Positions 27,566 through 37,464 are shown, counted from the stretch's first letter. The stretch: DNA of 64,000 bases from Syntrophomonadaceae bacterium (GCA_012728655.1 JAAYEQ010000041.1:1-64000); one strand, 5' to 3'. Notes: generated by a model from the sequence alone, not told the origin. Numbers and translations: made by a program.

Positions 27566-29185
27566 CTATTCAATCTTCTTACCAATTTCTTTCAACAAAC
27601 TATCATATAAGAGGAGCTCCTCGCGTGAATTAATGTTAAGCTTCGTATAGATACGCTTGGTATGCGTTTTTATTGTGTTTATGCTAAGGGACAGTATTTC
27701 GCTTATTTCCTTGGCAGTACGGCCCTCCCGATAGAGGTCAAAAACTGAACGTTCTGCTGGAGAGAGCTTTTTGGTGTTTTCCAGGAATTCGTCAAGAATA
27801 TTAGAGGATATGTTTTCCTGCCTTGCTTTCTCATACAACTCCTGATTATGCAGGGCCAGGTATTCGATTAATCCATCTATCTCCGGAACTTTTGTTTTTG
27901 AGGCCGCATTCAGCTCGGTGGATTTGATCATAGCCAGGCCATCGTTAATCGGCTTCAGAAACCACCGACTCAAAACGAAGGATGCCATTACTCCCACAAC
28001 AAAAAGCAACATCAAGCTGCCGATCAACAAGAGGTTAAGCCTGGTAACAGAAGTCACGATATCTTCTTCCGGAACCATAACCGCTACCACCCACTGTTCA
28101 TCAGCAAAGGCGGAGCCCCCAGGGTACAGCATAACCGGTTTGTGAATGCCCAAAAACCGGCGCTGATTCTTTTCGGTATAAACGTAAAATGAATTCTTGT
28201 TTTCAGAAATACTAAGAGTCTGTCCCCTTGACAGGATTCTTGCCGAATAACAACCGGCAAACATTGACTGATCAAGTTTGATTACGTCTTCTTCAATTGG
28301 CGACAGCGTGTAGAATAATCGCGTATAGAAGCGATTATTGGGCATGTTGGACAGCTTGAACAGCATCGCACTTACTTCCAAACCGCAAACCCCGAAGACA
28401 TTGCCATGAGAGTCAATCAACGGAGCCGAACAGAGCATGACTTCCTCGCTGGTATCGGGCAGTTTAAGTGCAGGAGTCCAGTAGTAGAGACGTGACAACT
28501 TCAGTTGTTTATTCGATTCCGCAGCCTCAATGGGGCGGTAATAGTAAGGCGCATCGGAGATATCAAACTCCATACTCCATTGGGTATCAAGGGACAGCTC
28601 ATGGCTGCGGCTTATGGTGGGACTGCCGCGACGCACAATATAATTGGGTGTGGAAGAACTTAAGATATTGGGCTCCATATTCCTGATATACAAACCGGCT
28701 CTTGAGTATTTCGCCTTTTCCAGCGCCGGATTGATGGTTGCATTTAGAATAAAAAAAGCCCCACTGCTCTGAGATTTCTGCAGGCAGAACAATATCCGGT
28801 CAAATTCGCGGGCTACCAGTTCGTCCAGTTCCTCCGGATGATCCTGCAGGTTTGACAACGAGATGCCCAGTTGCTTGGCAGTTTTTTCAAGGCTGCGTGA
28901 CAATTCCTCCGCCAGGTCGATGGTATGTACGGAAAGATATCCGTATTGCTTCGATATTCCCTGCGAAGCGTACAGCAGTTCATTCTCAACGATTCTTTTG
29001 CTTTCCGACAACCCGGCGGTAAATGTTCCGCTGATAAATAGAATGGCAATAACCCCAAGGATTATGGTAAGAACCAGCACCATCAGAAACAGAAAGAGTC
29101 TCAAGCCCATGGGCATGCCAACGGTACCGGTTTTTTTGGCGGCTTCTTTCAGTATCTTTATTTTCTCCAATACACTGTTGTTCAA
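27566..29185 (-). CDS. Membrane-anchored sensor with C-terminal LuxR-type HTH
   Basis: TM near N-terminus (LFLFLMVLVLTIILGVIAILFI), extracytoplasmic Cache-like region, second TM, C-terminal LSPAERSVFDLYREGRTAKEISEILSLSINTIKTHTKRIYTKLNI. Confidence 0.85.
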   Translation of the reverse strand: MNNSVLEKIKILKEAAKKTGTVGMPMGLRLFLFLMVLVLTIILGVIAILFISGTFTAGLSESKRIVENELLYASQGISKQYGYLSVHTIDLAEELSRSLEKTAKQLGISLSNLQDHPEELDELVAREFDRILFCLQKSQSSGAFFILNATINPALEKAKYSRAGLYIRNMEPNILSSSTPNYIVRRGSPTISRSHELSLDTQWSMEFDISDAPYYYRPIEAAESNKQLKLSRLYYWTPALKLPDTSEEVMLCSAPLIDSHGNVFGVCGLEVSAMLFKLSNMPNNRFYTRLFYTLSPIEEDVIKLDQSMFAGCYSARILSRGQTLSISENKNSFYVYTEKNQRRFLGIHKPVMLYPGGSAFADEQWVVAVMVPEEDIVTSVTRLNLLLIGSLMLLFVVGVMASFVLSRWFLKPINDGLAMIKSTELNAASKTKVPEIDGLIEYLALHNQELYEKARQENISSNILDEFLENTKKLSPAERSVFDLYREGRTAKEISEILSLSINTIKTHTKRIYTKLNINSREELLLYDSLLKEIGKKIE

Positions 29186-29213
29186 TTGGAAATAGCCTCA
29201 ATCATTTTTAAAC

Positions 29214-30596
29214 TTACTGAAAGCGGAGTATGAAGTCATCATAGACCCCGTGTGACGCTTTTTCATAGGCGGCAACCGGATCCATGCTCCGAGAAAAATC
29301 AATATAAGCATCCCTGGCTCGGGAAGCTGCAGCCTTCAGTTGAGCCTCGTATTGTTCTTCCAATTCATCAACGCTTTCAAACAAAGGTGGTATGCAAAAC
29401 TCGTATTCCTTCTGCATTACCCTGGATACGCTTAATAAATTCTTGATAGCGGGATCCGTTATGTTCTCCATCTCTTTCGACATCCGCTCCCCAAATGCCT
29501 CTTCCGTTACCGGGAAATATCCGGTTGATGATACAAAACGCATGTTGTTTTCGGGGCTGGTAAACCACTTCAGAAAAATGCCGGCCAGACGCTCTTTTTC
29601 TTGGGTCGATTTGATTACGCACATACCGGCCCCTCTCTGTATGGCGACTTTTTGCCCGCCTTCAAATACCGGATAAGGGAGCACTGCCAATTCAATCGGC
29701 TCCGAGGTGTTGTCCGCATATGTAACCGTTCGCGAGAAAAACGAGATCCCCGCAGTCGATCCGGTCGAACATACGATATCTCCTGTTTTGGCAAGATCGG
29801 TGGCATACCCGTCAAAAATTGCCACCTGCCCCATAACCGCAGGCGTAAAGTAAAAATCCCACACCCTTTTATGCTGTGGAGTCTTGAGGTTCAGTCGACC
29901 GTCGTCGATGAATTCGGCTCCCAGTTGTTTACACCCGACCAGGGATAAATTAAAAATGGAATCGGGCATGTAAAACATCTTCCCATCATTGGGAATGGCC
30001 GGCGTTTGCTTGTCCGTCCAATCATAATAAAGGGAAGCGGTGCGTATAATCCCTTCGAATGATTGCAGGTCTTCAATCTTGGCTCCTGTATCTCGAGCAA
30101 ATCTGTCAAATAGGGTCTTGTTAACAAACAGGACTTCCGTAGACTTGGCAATGGGAAACACATAAAGACCACCATCCGCCAGCCGACCTTCCTCGATGAA
30201 TTGCGGGATATAAGCGGAGAGCTCTTTCCGGGTAAACAGTTCATCAAGGTCCACCAGCAATCCTTTTTCCGCCAGTATAAGAGCAATCTTGGGGTATGCG
30301 GTTGTAATATCCGGGAGGGAAGGCGCCCCCGGATCCCCATAGGCGGCCATGGTCAGCTTTTCGTGGAGGGTTGCGCTCCCGGAAATCGAGGTGACGTTGA
30401 CAATAATACCCTCTTTCTTCCCTACCGTTTCATTGAACTCATCTATCATTTCATCCATTGTGTCTTTTAACTGACCGCCGTAATTATGCCATAGGGTAAG
30501 GGTCACCGGCTTTACTGAAGCTGCTTCTCTGCCAATCCCGCAGCCGGACAAAATCGGCAACATTATTGAGAGCAAAAGCGCAATAAACTTTTTCAT
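29214..30596 (-). CDS. Extracellular solute-binding lipoprotein (ABC family 1 type)
   Basis: MKKFIALLLSIMLPILSGCG lipobox; VTLTLWHNYGGQLKDTMDEMIDEFNE; no ABC permease or ATPase adjacent. Confidence 0.88.
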   Translation of the reverse strand: MKKFIALLLSIMLPILSGCGIGREAASVKPVTLTLWHNYGGQLKDTMDEMIDEFNETVGKKEGIIVNVTSISGSATLHEKLTMAAYGDPGAPSLPDITTAYPKIALILAEKGLLVDLDELFTRKELSAYIPQFIEEGRLADGGLYVFPIAKSTEVLFVNKTLFDRFARDTGAKIEDLQSFEGIIRTASLYYDWTDKQTPAIPNDGKMFYMPDSIFNLSLVGCKQLGAEFIDDGRLNLKTPQHKRVWDFYFTPAVMGQVAIFDGYATDLAKTGDIVCSTGSTAGISFFSRTVTYADNTSEPIELAVLPYPVFEGGQKVAIQRGAGMCVIKSTQEKERLAGIFLKWFTSPENNMRFVSSTGYFPVTEEAFGERMSKEMENITDPAIKNLLSVSRVMQKEYEFCIPPLFESVDELEEQYEAQLKAAASRARDAYIDFSRSMDPVAAYEKASHGVYDDFILRFQ

Positions 30597-30715
30597 ACTT
30601 GCCGCCCTCTCCTTCCACAACACCGCAGGTCGCTTTCAGTGGCAACAGAAAAGATCATATTCGTGCTGACAATTCTCAATTCCTGCTTAACCGGTTCGAT
30701 AACCTCACCGTCACC

Positions 30716-30738
30716 CATATCACCCTAAGGGTGATATG
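30716..30738. promoter_or_regulatory. Perfect 23-bp palindrome, putative operator
   Basis: CATATCACCCT-A-AGGGTGATATG, flanked by further TCACCC half-sites at 30711 and 30757. Confidence 0.55.
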
Positions 30739-30839
30739 CCCTTTCGGCATGTAAAATCACCCAGGGAGTGATTACATTTTACCAGGAATATCATATATTT
30801 GGATCGGCGTACGCTACAGATTTCGCCATTGGACGTGAA

Positions 30840-30893
30840 ACCTGTTTGCATCAAAACGTAATGGTGCTCCGTGAGCGCCATGCGTAAACAGGT
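30840..30893 (+). ncRNA. Candidate structured RNA stem with 8-nt bulge
   Basis: ACCTGTTT[GCATCAAA]ACG[TA]ATGGTGCTC-CGT-GAGCGCCAT[G]CGTAAACAGGT: 8 + 3 + 9 bp stacked helix. Confidence 0.45.
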
Positions 30894-30961
30894 GCCACCA
30901 AGGCCCGGCCTGCAATTGCGTTTCCTTTGGATGTCAATGCAAAAAAATTTATTGGGAGGTT

Positions 30962-31315
30962 ATGTTGATGACAGATCCGATGGTTAACCCCGACAGTGCA
31001 TCCATGAATATCGATCCCGCTGATATTGAGAAGAATAAGGTTATGGCCGGACTGGCTTACCTCATCTTCTTCCTGCCTTTGTTGGCCTGCCCCGATTCAA
31101 AATATGGCAGATATCATGCCAACCAGGCTTTGATACTGCTTATCGTGGGCTTTGGAGGAAGCTTGATCCTCTCTTTTATTCCGATTATCGGATGGTTGTT
31201 GTTACCGGTCTTCGCATTTGTTGTTCTCGTTTTCGCTATCATCGGACTTGTTAACGGATTCGGCGGGAAGGTAAAGCCGCTTCCCCTTATCGGTAAATTT
31301 ACGATAATAAAGTAA
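30962..31315 (+). CDS. Small membrane protein, DUF4870-like
   Basis: KNKVMAGLAYLIFFLPLLACPDSKYGRYHANQALILLIVGFGGSLI and a hydrophobic C-terminal half; GGGAGGT RBS. Confidence 0.7.
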   Translation: MLMTDPMVNPDSASMNIDPADIEKNKVMAGLAYLIFFLPLLACPDSKYGRYHANQALILLIVGFGGSLILSFIPIIGWLLLPVFAFVVLVFAIIGLVNGFGGKVKPLPLIGKFTIIK

Positions 31316-31392
31316 CCCGTATAAACATGACAATTGTTTGTTGGGCGTCAGATTAAAGACCATTGAGCAGTTCCGACTACGCTTGGGAGGGG

Positions 31393-31926
31393 ATGCAGTT
31401 GTATAAAAAAATTATTGTGGTGCTTATCAGCATACTGATGGTGCTGACCTTGGCTTCCTGTGGTGTCAGGGAAAAAGTGAATGAAAAGATATTCGAAAAG
31501 GTAACCGAGACCGTTATCAATAAGGCCACCGGCGGAGCCGCCGATATTGATCTCGACGGTGACAAGCTGACCATCAAGGGCGAAGACGGGGAGGAACTGA
31601 CTATCGGAGGCAGTGAGTGGCCCGATAGCGGAGCGGCAACTATGATACCTGAATTCAAGCATGGTAAGGTGGTTTCCGCGTTCAACAGCGATGCATCATG
31701 TGCTATCGTCCTGGAAGAGGTACAGGAACAAGACTTTAAGGACTACTTAGATGAGTTGAAAGGTCTGGGATATACCGAGAATTCTTATACATTCTCCCAG
31801 GAAACAGCGCAAACCTATAGCGCAGAGGCAGAGGATGGCAGCGCCATTTCCGTTACCTATAACGGAAACGATCAAACGCTCACTATAAGCTTCAGGGCGG
31901 CTTCAACAGAAGCTGAGCAAGAGTAA
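31393..31926 (+). CDS. Hypothetical lipoprotein
   Basis: MQLYKKIIVVLISILMVLTLASCG lipobox; RBS GGGAGGGG; start trimmed from 31363. Confidence 0.75.
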   Translation: MQLYKKIIVVLISILMVLTLASCGVREKVNEKIFEKVTETVINKATGGAADIDLDGDKLTIKGEDGEELTIGGSEWPDSGAATMIPEFKHGKVVSAFNSDASCAIVLEEVQEQDFKDYLDELKGLGYTENSYTFSQETAQTYSAEAEDGSAISVTYNGNDQTLTISFRAASTEAEQE

Positions 31927-32259
31927 TGTCATTCTCAGGTAATGGTATAGCCGGCATCGCCGGTTGCCAACATTACCCGAACAGGAGCAACCAGGTTTCC
32001 ACACCGACGAACTGTATCTAAGCCTGGCCCAATGAACGAGGCCGTAGTTAGTTAACGCTGCGGCCTCCACCCTGTTTACGGGCCGATTGGCTTGGAGTTA
32101 CCTGCTCCGCCCGTTTTGAGACGTTACGGCGCCATTCGATTTGGAACCGTCTGCCTCCCGTTTACTCCGGGAGCAGCCACAGATTTATTTTGACGCCCGC
32201 AGACTGCTTGGGGTTGCCTGGTAAAACAGTAACGTGATATAATTACTACCGTATCTGAC

Positions 32260-32335
32260 GGACCACTAGCTCAACTGGCAGAGCAGCTGACTCTTAATCA
32301 GAAGGTTGCAGGTTCGACTCCTGCGTGGTCCACCA
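32260..32335 (+). tRNA. tRNA-Lys (anticodon CTT), CCA encoded
   Basis: Cloverleaf GGACCAC TA GCTC..GAGC, anticodon loop CTCTTAA, GCAGGTTCGACTCCTGC, GTGGTCC ACCA. Confidence 0.95.
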
Positions 32336-32342
32336 TAGAAAA

Positions 32343-32379
32343 TAAAGCCCCTCCGTGTTTGGAGGGGCTTTATGTTTTG
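32343..32379 (+). terminator. Rho-independent terminator after tRNA-Lys
   Basis: TAAAGCCCCTCC-gtgttt-GGAGGGGCTTTATGTTTTG. Confidence 0.8.
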
Positions 32380-32892
32380 TTGAAATCATCTTCAAGATCA
32401 AGAATAGGTGGCAAACGGTTGGCAGAACTTTTTTACTGTCATGAAAAACTTCTCCTTACAAATAAGGCCCCAGGATTACCTGGCTTATTATTTTCAAAAC
32501 CTCGGCCAAAGGTTGACGTGATTATCCTCTCCTCTCTCCAAATTGCAATCCACAATGAAATGGTTTTATACTGAAAAACAGATACTGACACAATCTCCTA
32601 GTTTGTTGCATATTTCTTGTCAAATTGATCCAGGGGTGAATGCAAAAGGAAGTATGCAACTCGCTCACCCGTAACTAAGAAAAAGGTGACCAAGCTCGTA
32701 ACTCTAGATACTTGATATTACTCTGGAAAGGAGCGTTGGTAGCAAGCATATCTTCTATGCCGACTACACCGGTTACATTGGATGTTCACATAAAGCACTA
32801 TTACAGCAGAGTGAGAGCCATCCCGGTTTGAGACGTGTTCCGGTTGCGCCTCGCTCTTCACATTACCTTACAATTTGTCAAGGAGTGAAAAA

Positions 32893-34245
32893 ATGAATCT
32901 GCAGGAGATGTACAAAAAGAAGCTGATGTCGGCCGAAGATGCCGTCAAATTGATCAAGAACAATACCGAGGTGTGGATCGGCATCGCCGTTCCGGTACCC
33001 CTTGCCCTGGTAAATGCCCTGGTTGACCGGGAACCCGAGGTCGAAAACATTACCATCAACCACATTGTGGACATCCACCCCCAAAACACCTGGCACAAGC
33101 TCAACCGGGATACCAACATCCGTGTGGATTGCGGCTATCCCACCTCTTCCCGCGACAAGGTTGTCAGCGGCGACTTTACCATGAGCCCAATACTTTTCCG
33201 TAACATGCCCAAGATGTATACGGACGAGAGGTATCGTCCCATGCATGTGGCCATGTTAAACGTAACTCCCATGGACAAACACGGATATTTCTGCCTGGGG
33301 GTGGGCGCGGACACCACTCTCGCGATTGCCCATAATGCGGCTCGGCGTCGGAGGGAAGGTGACGACCGTTATCTGGTCATCGCCCAGGTGAACAGTAAGA
33401 TGCCGAGAAGCCGGGGAGTAAACTACATTCATATCTCGGAAATCGACGCCATAGTGGAAGCGGATCAGGAACTGGCAGTGCTCCCGGAGCCGGGACCGCT
33501 AAGCCCGGAAGAAGAAACTATTGGCCGCTACTGTGCGGAATTTGTCAAGGACGGAAGCACGATTCAGCTTGGCATCGGCAACATACCCAATGCGGTCGCC
33601 AAGGCTTTTCTCGATGCCGGGGTTAAGGATCTGGGTGTTCACTCGGAGATGGCCTGCGATACCATGGTTGAATTATGGGAAGCCGGCATTATAACCAACC
33701 GGCGCAAGAATTTCATGCCCTACCGGTGTATTTTCACTTTTGCCATGGGAACCAAAAAGCTTTATGAATGGATTGATGACAATCCAGGAGTCGAGTTTCA
33801 CCCGGTTGATTTTGTAAATGATCCTCACATCATCGGACGCAATGACAATATGGTCTCCATCAATGCCTGCCTGCAGGTGGACTTGACCGGTCAGGTCTGT
33901 TCCGAGTCAATGGGCTGGAAACAGTATACCCACCCCGGAGGACAGCTTGACTTCGTAGAAGGCGCTTTCGAGTCCAAAGGCGGCGTCTCGATCATCGCTA
34001 CCCCGTCGGTTGCCCGGCCGCGGGCGAACGGCGGACAGCCGATCTCGAAAATAGTGCCGCATATTACACCGGGAGGCATTATTACCACTCCCCGCGCCTG
34101 TACCGATTACGTTATAACCGAGTATGGAGTGGCAAAAATTAAGGGCCAGTCTGTAAGGCAGCGGGTGATGAATTTGATCAATATCGCCCATCCCGACTTC
34201 AGAGACGAGCTGAAATTCGAGGCTCGGCGCCGGGACCTGATTTAG
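32893..34245 (+). CDS. Acetyl-CoA hydrolase/transferase family CoA-transferase
   Basis: VWIGIAVPVPLALVNAL, IQLGIGNIPNAVAKAFL, CSESMGWKQYTHPGGQLDFVEGA; RBS AGGAG before ATG 32893. Confidence 0.92.
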   Translation: MNLQEMYKKKLMSAEDAVKLIKNNTEVWIGIAVPVPLALVNALVDREPEVENITINHIVDIHPQNTWHKLNRDTNIRVDCGYPTSSRDKVVSGDFTMSPILFRNMPKMYTDERYRPMHVAMLNVTPMDKHGYFCLGVGADTTLAIAHNAARRRREGDDRYLVIAQVNSKMPRSRGVNYIHISEIDAIVEADQELAVLPEPGPLSPEEETIGRYCAEFVKDGSTIQLGIGNIPNAVAKAFLDAGVKDLGVHSEMACDTMVELWEAGIITNRRKNFMPYRCIFTFAMGTKKLYEWIDDNPGVEFHPVDFVNDPHIIGRNDNMVSINACLQVDLTGQVCSESMGWKQYTHPGGQLDFVEGAFESKGGVSIIATPSVARPRANGGQPISKIVPHITPGGIITTPRACTDYVITEYGVAKIKGQSVRQRVMNLINIAHPDFRDELKFEARRRDLI

Positions 34246-34402
34246 CCGGCAGCCTAATCTGATTATCCCAAGGTCATGTTCGGTTACCATCCGCCGAACA
34301 TGGCCTTCGTTGTTCTTGCCCCGGAAGTTGAGGACAAAATCTCCTGATACATGAATGACCGCCTCCAGGTAAGACGATAATAAGGTAAGCTAATTGGGAG
34401 GT

Positions 34403-35302
34403 ATGGATGTGGAAATCACCAAAGACAGTACAGTTGGAGAAGTCATTAAGAACAACCCGAAAACCGCCGAGGTATTTCAGGAGATGGGTATGAAGTGCCT
34501 GGGATGTCCGTCGGCTGCCGGGGAGACAATAGCCGGTGCCGCGGAGGTACACGGTATGGACGTCCACCTTCTGCTGGAAAAGCTCCAGTCGGTGGGCAAA
34601 GGAGAAATGAGTGCGGAAACCAAAGCCATGGCTCATCCGCATGGCGCAGTGCTGCAGCGGGACAAAAAAACCTATGCCATAGTTCCGCACATACCCGGGG
34701 GCATAACCGATCCCCAGACTCTGCGCCGGATTGCCGATGTAGCTGAAAAGTACGGGGCGGCAGCCATAAAGGTAACATCGGCTCAGCGAATCGCCATCGT
34801 GGGTCTTAAACCGGAAGATGTTGAACCGGCCTGGAGCGAGCTGGGCATGGACCCCGGAGCCGCCGTTGGTCTCTGTCTGCGCAGTGTCAAAATATGCCCC
34901 GGAACCACCTTCTGCAAACGGGGGCAACAGGATTCGGTAAGCCTGGGGTTGGAAATCGACAGGCGCTATCATGGGCGGGAACTTCCGGGGAAAATGAAAA
35001 TCGCAGTCAGCGGCTGCCAAAATTCTTGTTCGGAGCCGGCCGTGCGTGACATTGGCATCATGGGCACTCCCAGAGGCTTTTCCATCATGGTCGGAGGCAA
35101 CGCCGGGCTGAGACCGCGCCTGGGGGACATTCTCATCGAACACGTGGAACCGGACGAGGTTCTGGACATCGTCGACCGCATCCTGGATTTCTATCAGCAG
35201 AATGCCAAGCGCAATGAGAGAATCGGCCGCATGATCGATCGGATTGGCCTGGAAACGCTGCGCTCGGCAGTTGTTACCACCCATGATGAAAAACTTAACT
35301 AA
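34403..35302 (+). CDS. DUF1858 domain fused to a sulfite/nitrite reductase-like siroheme [4Fe-4S] half-protein
   Basis: N-terminal ITKDSTVGEVIKNNPKTAEVFQEMGMKCLGCPSA; C-terminal CPGTTFCKRG (CX5C) and SGCQNSCSEPAV (CX3C). GTG at 34409 may be the true start. Confidence 0.83.
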   Translation: MDVEITKDSTVGEVIKNNPKTAEVFQEMGMKCLGCPSAAGETIAGAAEVHGMDVHLLLEKLQSVGKGEMSAETKAMAHPHGAVLQRDKKTYAIVPHIPGGITDPQTLRRIADVAEKYGAAAIKVTSAQRIAIVGLKPEDVEPAWSELGMDPGAAVGLCLRSVKICPGTTFCKRGQQDSVSLGLEIDRRYHGRELPGKMKIAVSGCQNSCSEPAVRDIGIMGTPRGFSIMVGGNAGLRPRLGDILIEHVEPDEVLDIVDRILDFYQQNAKRNERIGRMIDRIGLETLRSAVVTTHDEKLN

Positions 35303-35736
35303 AACCCCAGCATATCCATACCGGTGATGGCGTCCAGCTTGCGCATGGCACCGCTGCCGAGAATCTCCAGAATGATGACCTCCACCACGAGGTAGGCTTC
35401 AGCCTCCCCTCTTATGCATCCGGTTCTGCAGTCATCACCGCGTCCTGCCGCCGCATGCAGGTGGATCACCGGTTCCTGGTTGTGGTCCATAAAAAGGGTC
35501 CCGATGCCTACCATCTCACGGGCATCATCGAAGCTGTTCCATACCGGTAATGGCGGTATTACGTCCTCCTGCGGTCCTGCCACCAGTGAGGCTTTTTTCA
35601 AGGCGCCGATCAAAAACAGGACCGCAGATGACACCTTTTCTTTGACTGCCAGTTGCCTTAGTTCTTTCAGCAGATCATCGCCGTGTTCTAATTTTACTAC
35701 CAGGACTCGTCCCAAGTGACCCCGGCGGTATTTCAT
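35299..35736 (-). CDS. PPC/DUF296-domain protein
   Basis: RVLVVKLEHGDDLLKEL, FLIGALKKASLV, HLHAAAGRGDDCRTGCI, EVIILEILGSGAMRKLD. Confidence 0.8.
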   Translation of the reverse strand: MKYRRGHLGRVLVVKLEHGDDLLKELRQLAVKEKVSSAVLFLIGALKKASLVAGPQEDVIPPLPVWNSFDDAREMVGIGTLFMDHNQEPVIHLHAAAGRGDDCRTGCIRGEAEAYLVVEVIILEILGSGAMRKLDAITGMDMLGF

Positions 35737-35764
35737 AATATCCCTTCCCCGTTTGTTGTTGCGT

Positions 35765-37108
35765 TTATAAGAATCCGAGGATCAATCCGGCAACCAAAAA
35801 GTACAGCAGCAAACCCAAAAAGTCGGTAATTGAAGTTATCAGAGGACTGCTGGCTACCGCCGGATCCAGTTGGAGACGGGTTAAAATAAACGGCAGGATC
35901 ATCCCGATCAGGCTGGCCAGCAGAATGATTCCGACAGTGGTAAGACCAACAATAAGTCCGATTTCCCATCCGCCGCGCACAAACCCGAATACCGTGCTCA
36001 GTACCCCCAGGGTTACCCCCAGCGACAACCCCACTACCATCTCCTTCACCGCCGTAGACAACCAGTTGCTCAACTGCAGGTCTCCAGTGGCCAGGGCCCG
36101 GACCATAAGGGTCGCCGACTGGGCGCCGGCATTACCGCCGCTGCCCAGCAGCAGGGGTATGAAAATGCTCAGCGCTATCACCTTCTGCAGGGTTTCCTCG
36201 AAGAAGGTCAGCACTCCTGCCGAAAGCAGGCTTACAAACACCAGTACCACCAGCCAGCCGATCCGCTTACTGTACAATTCCCAGATGCTGGCCTCGCGGT
36301 AGCTGGTGGTCAGGGGGTTAACGGCTGCGCTCTTGTATATATCTTCGGTAGTCTCCTCCTGGGCCACATCAAACACATCGTCAAAGGTGACCAATCCCAG
36401 CAGCACCCCGTCCGAATCAACCACCGGCAGTGAGTAGACGTCATATTTCCGCAGCATTTTCACCGCCTCCTCCTGGTGATCAAAGGCTGAGAGGCTTACA
36501 AAAGAATTGGTCATGATTTCTTCTACCTTCTGGGTCGGTTCAGCCATGATGAATCGGGACAGTTCCAGGGCATCCAGGAGCTTCCAGTTCGCATCTACCA
36601 CGTAAATTACATGGAGGGTCTCGCTGCTCTTTCCCTTTACCCGGCAGTGTTCCAGGGCCTGAGCCACGGTCCATTCCGGTCGCACCGCCACATAGTTGGG
36701 AGTCATAAGACGACCAACACTGTATTCCGGGTAACCCAGGAGGAAGCGGGCTTCACGTAAATCCTCCGGACTTAACAGGTTGAGCAGGCGCTGGGTAACC
36801 TGTCCCGGCAGTTCTTCAAAGAGCGTAGTCCGGTCATCCGGCTGCAAATCCGCCAGCAACCTCCGGGTTTCCTCGTCCGTCAGGTCCTTGAGCAGGGCGT
36901 TACGGTCTTCCTTTTCCAGATAGGCAAAAACCTCAGCGGACATTTCCCGGGGGATCAGGCGGAAAGCCAGCACCCGGTCTTTCTTGTTAAGGCCCAGCAG
37001 AGCATCTGCGATGTCGGGAATGAGCCAGCTTTCCCACGCCTCATCGCGAAGCTGCTGCCACTGGTGCTTTTCAATCAGTTCTCTGATTCTGGTCTTCAAA
37101 TCGGTCAT
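35765..37108 (-). CDS. mgtE: Magnesium transporter MgtE
   Basis: MgtE_N repeats, two CBS domains (RLMTPNYVAV, VEEIMTNSFVSL), GNAGAQSATLMVRALATGD. Confidence 0.95.
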   Translation of the reverse strand: MTDLKTRIRELIEKHQWQQLRDEAWESWLIPDIADALLGLNKKDRVLAFRLIPREMSAEVFAYLEKEDRNALLKDLTDEETRRLLADLQPDDRTTLFEELPGQVTQRLLNLLSPEDLREARFLLGYPEYSVGRLMTPNYVAVRPEWTVAQALEHCRVKGKSSETLHVIYVVDANWKLLDALELSRFIMAEPTQKVEEIMTNSFVSLSAFDHQEEAVKMLRKYDVYSLPVVDSDGVLLGLVTFDDVFDVAQEETTEDIYKSAAVNPLTTSYREASIWELYSKRIGWLVVLVFVSLLSAGVLTFFEETLQKVIALSIFIPLLLGSGGNAGAQSATLMVRALATGDLQLSNWLSTAVKEMVVGLSLGVTLGVLSTVFGFVRGGWEIGLIVGLTTVGIILLASLIGMILPFILTRLQLDPAVASSPLITSITDFLGLLLYFLVAGLILGFL

Positions 37109-37404
37109 AGCAATTCCCTCGAATGGATTTGCTTAAGAATCGCCTTTTTATTCTAGCAAATACCAGAATGGCATTCCAACAATCATTCAGTTTCCAGTCC
37201 CTGCCGCCTGTCAAGCCCTTTATGTAAGCGGGTGTCGCAATACCAGGTTATGGAAGGAAAGCTTAATAAGTGCCTTTTCCAGAGGGCCGGATAAACCTTT
37301 AGGCCGACATACGGCCATTAACAATTGCGAGGTGCTCACAGTAAAACTTGTTTCCACTTCGGATCTTACCTGAAACCAATTCCCGGGCAATAGTCGTCCA
37401 TAAC

Positions 37405-37430
37405 TGAAAGAGTTAAATTTTTCTGGCGTA
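37405..37430 (+). promoter_or_regulatory. Putative ECF-sigma (SigW-like) promoter
   Basis: TGAAAG-N16-CGTA about 35 bp upstream of the sigma factor start. Confidence 0.65.
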
Positions 37431-37464
37431 TTTATTATTTGAAGTCATCAGGAGGTCTTTTTAG

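Noticed and set aside
31930-32250. Several short hairpins (e.g. GGTAATG/CATTACC, CTCCCG/CGGGAG) as a new ncRNA
   Set aside because: Individually short, without a clear joint fold, promoter or terminator; insufficient support.
32260-32880. tRNA-Lys as a possible integration site with a gene-poor region after it
   Set aside because: No integrase, no direct repeat of the tRNA 3' end and no mobile genes seen in the window.
34274-35284. 336-aa minus-strand ORF
   Set aside because: Antisense to the DUF1858/sulfite-reductase-like gene, which has Fe-S motifs and an RBS.
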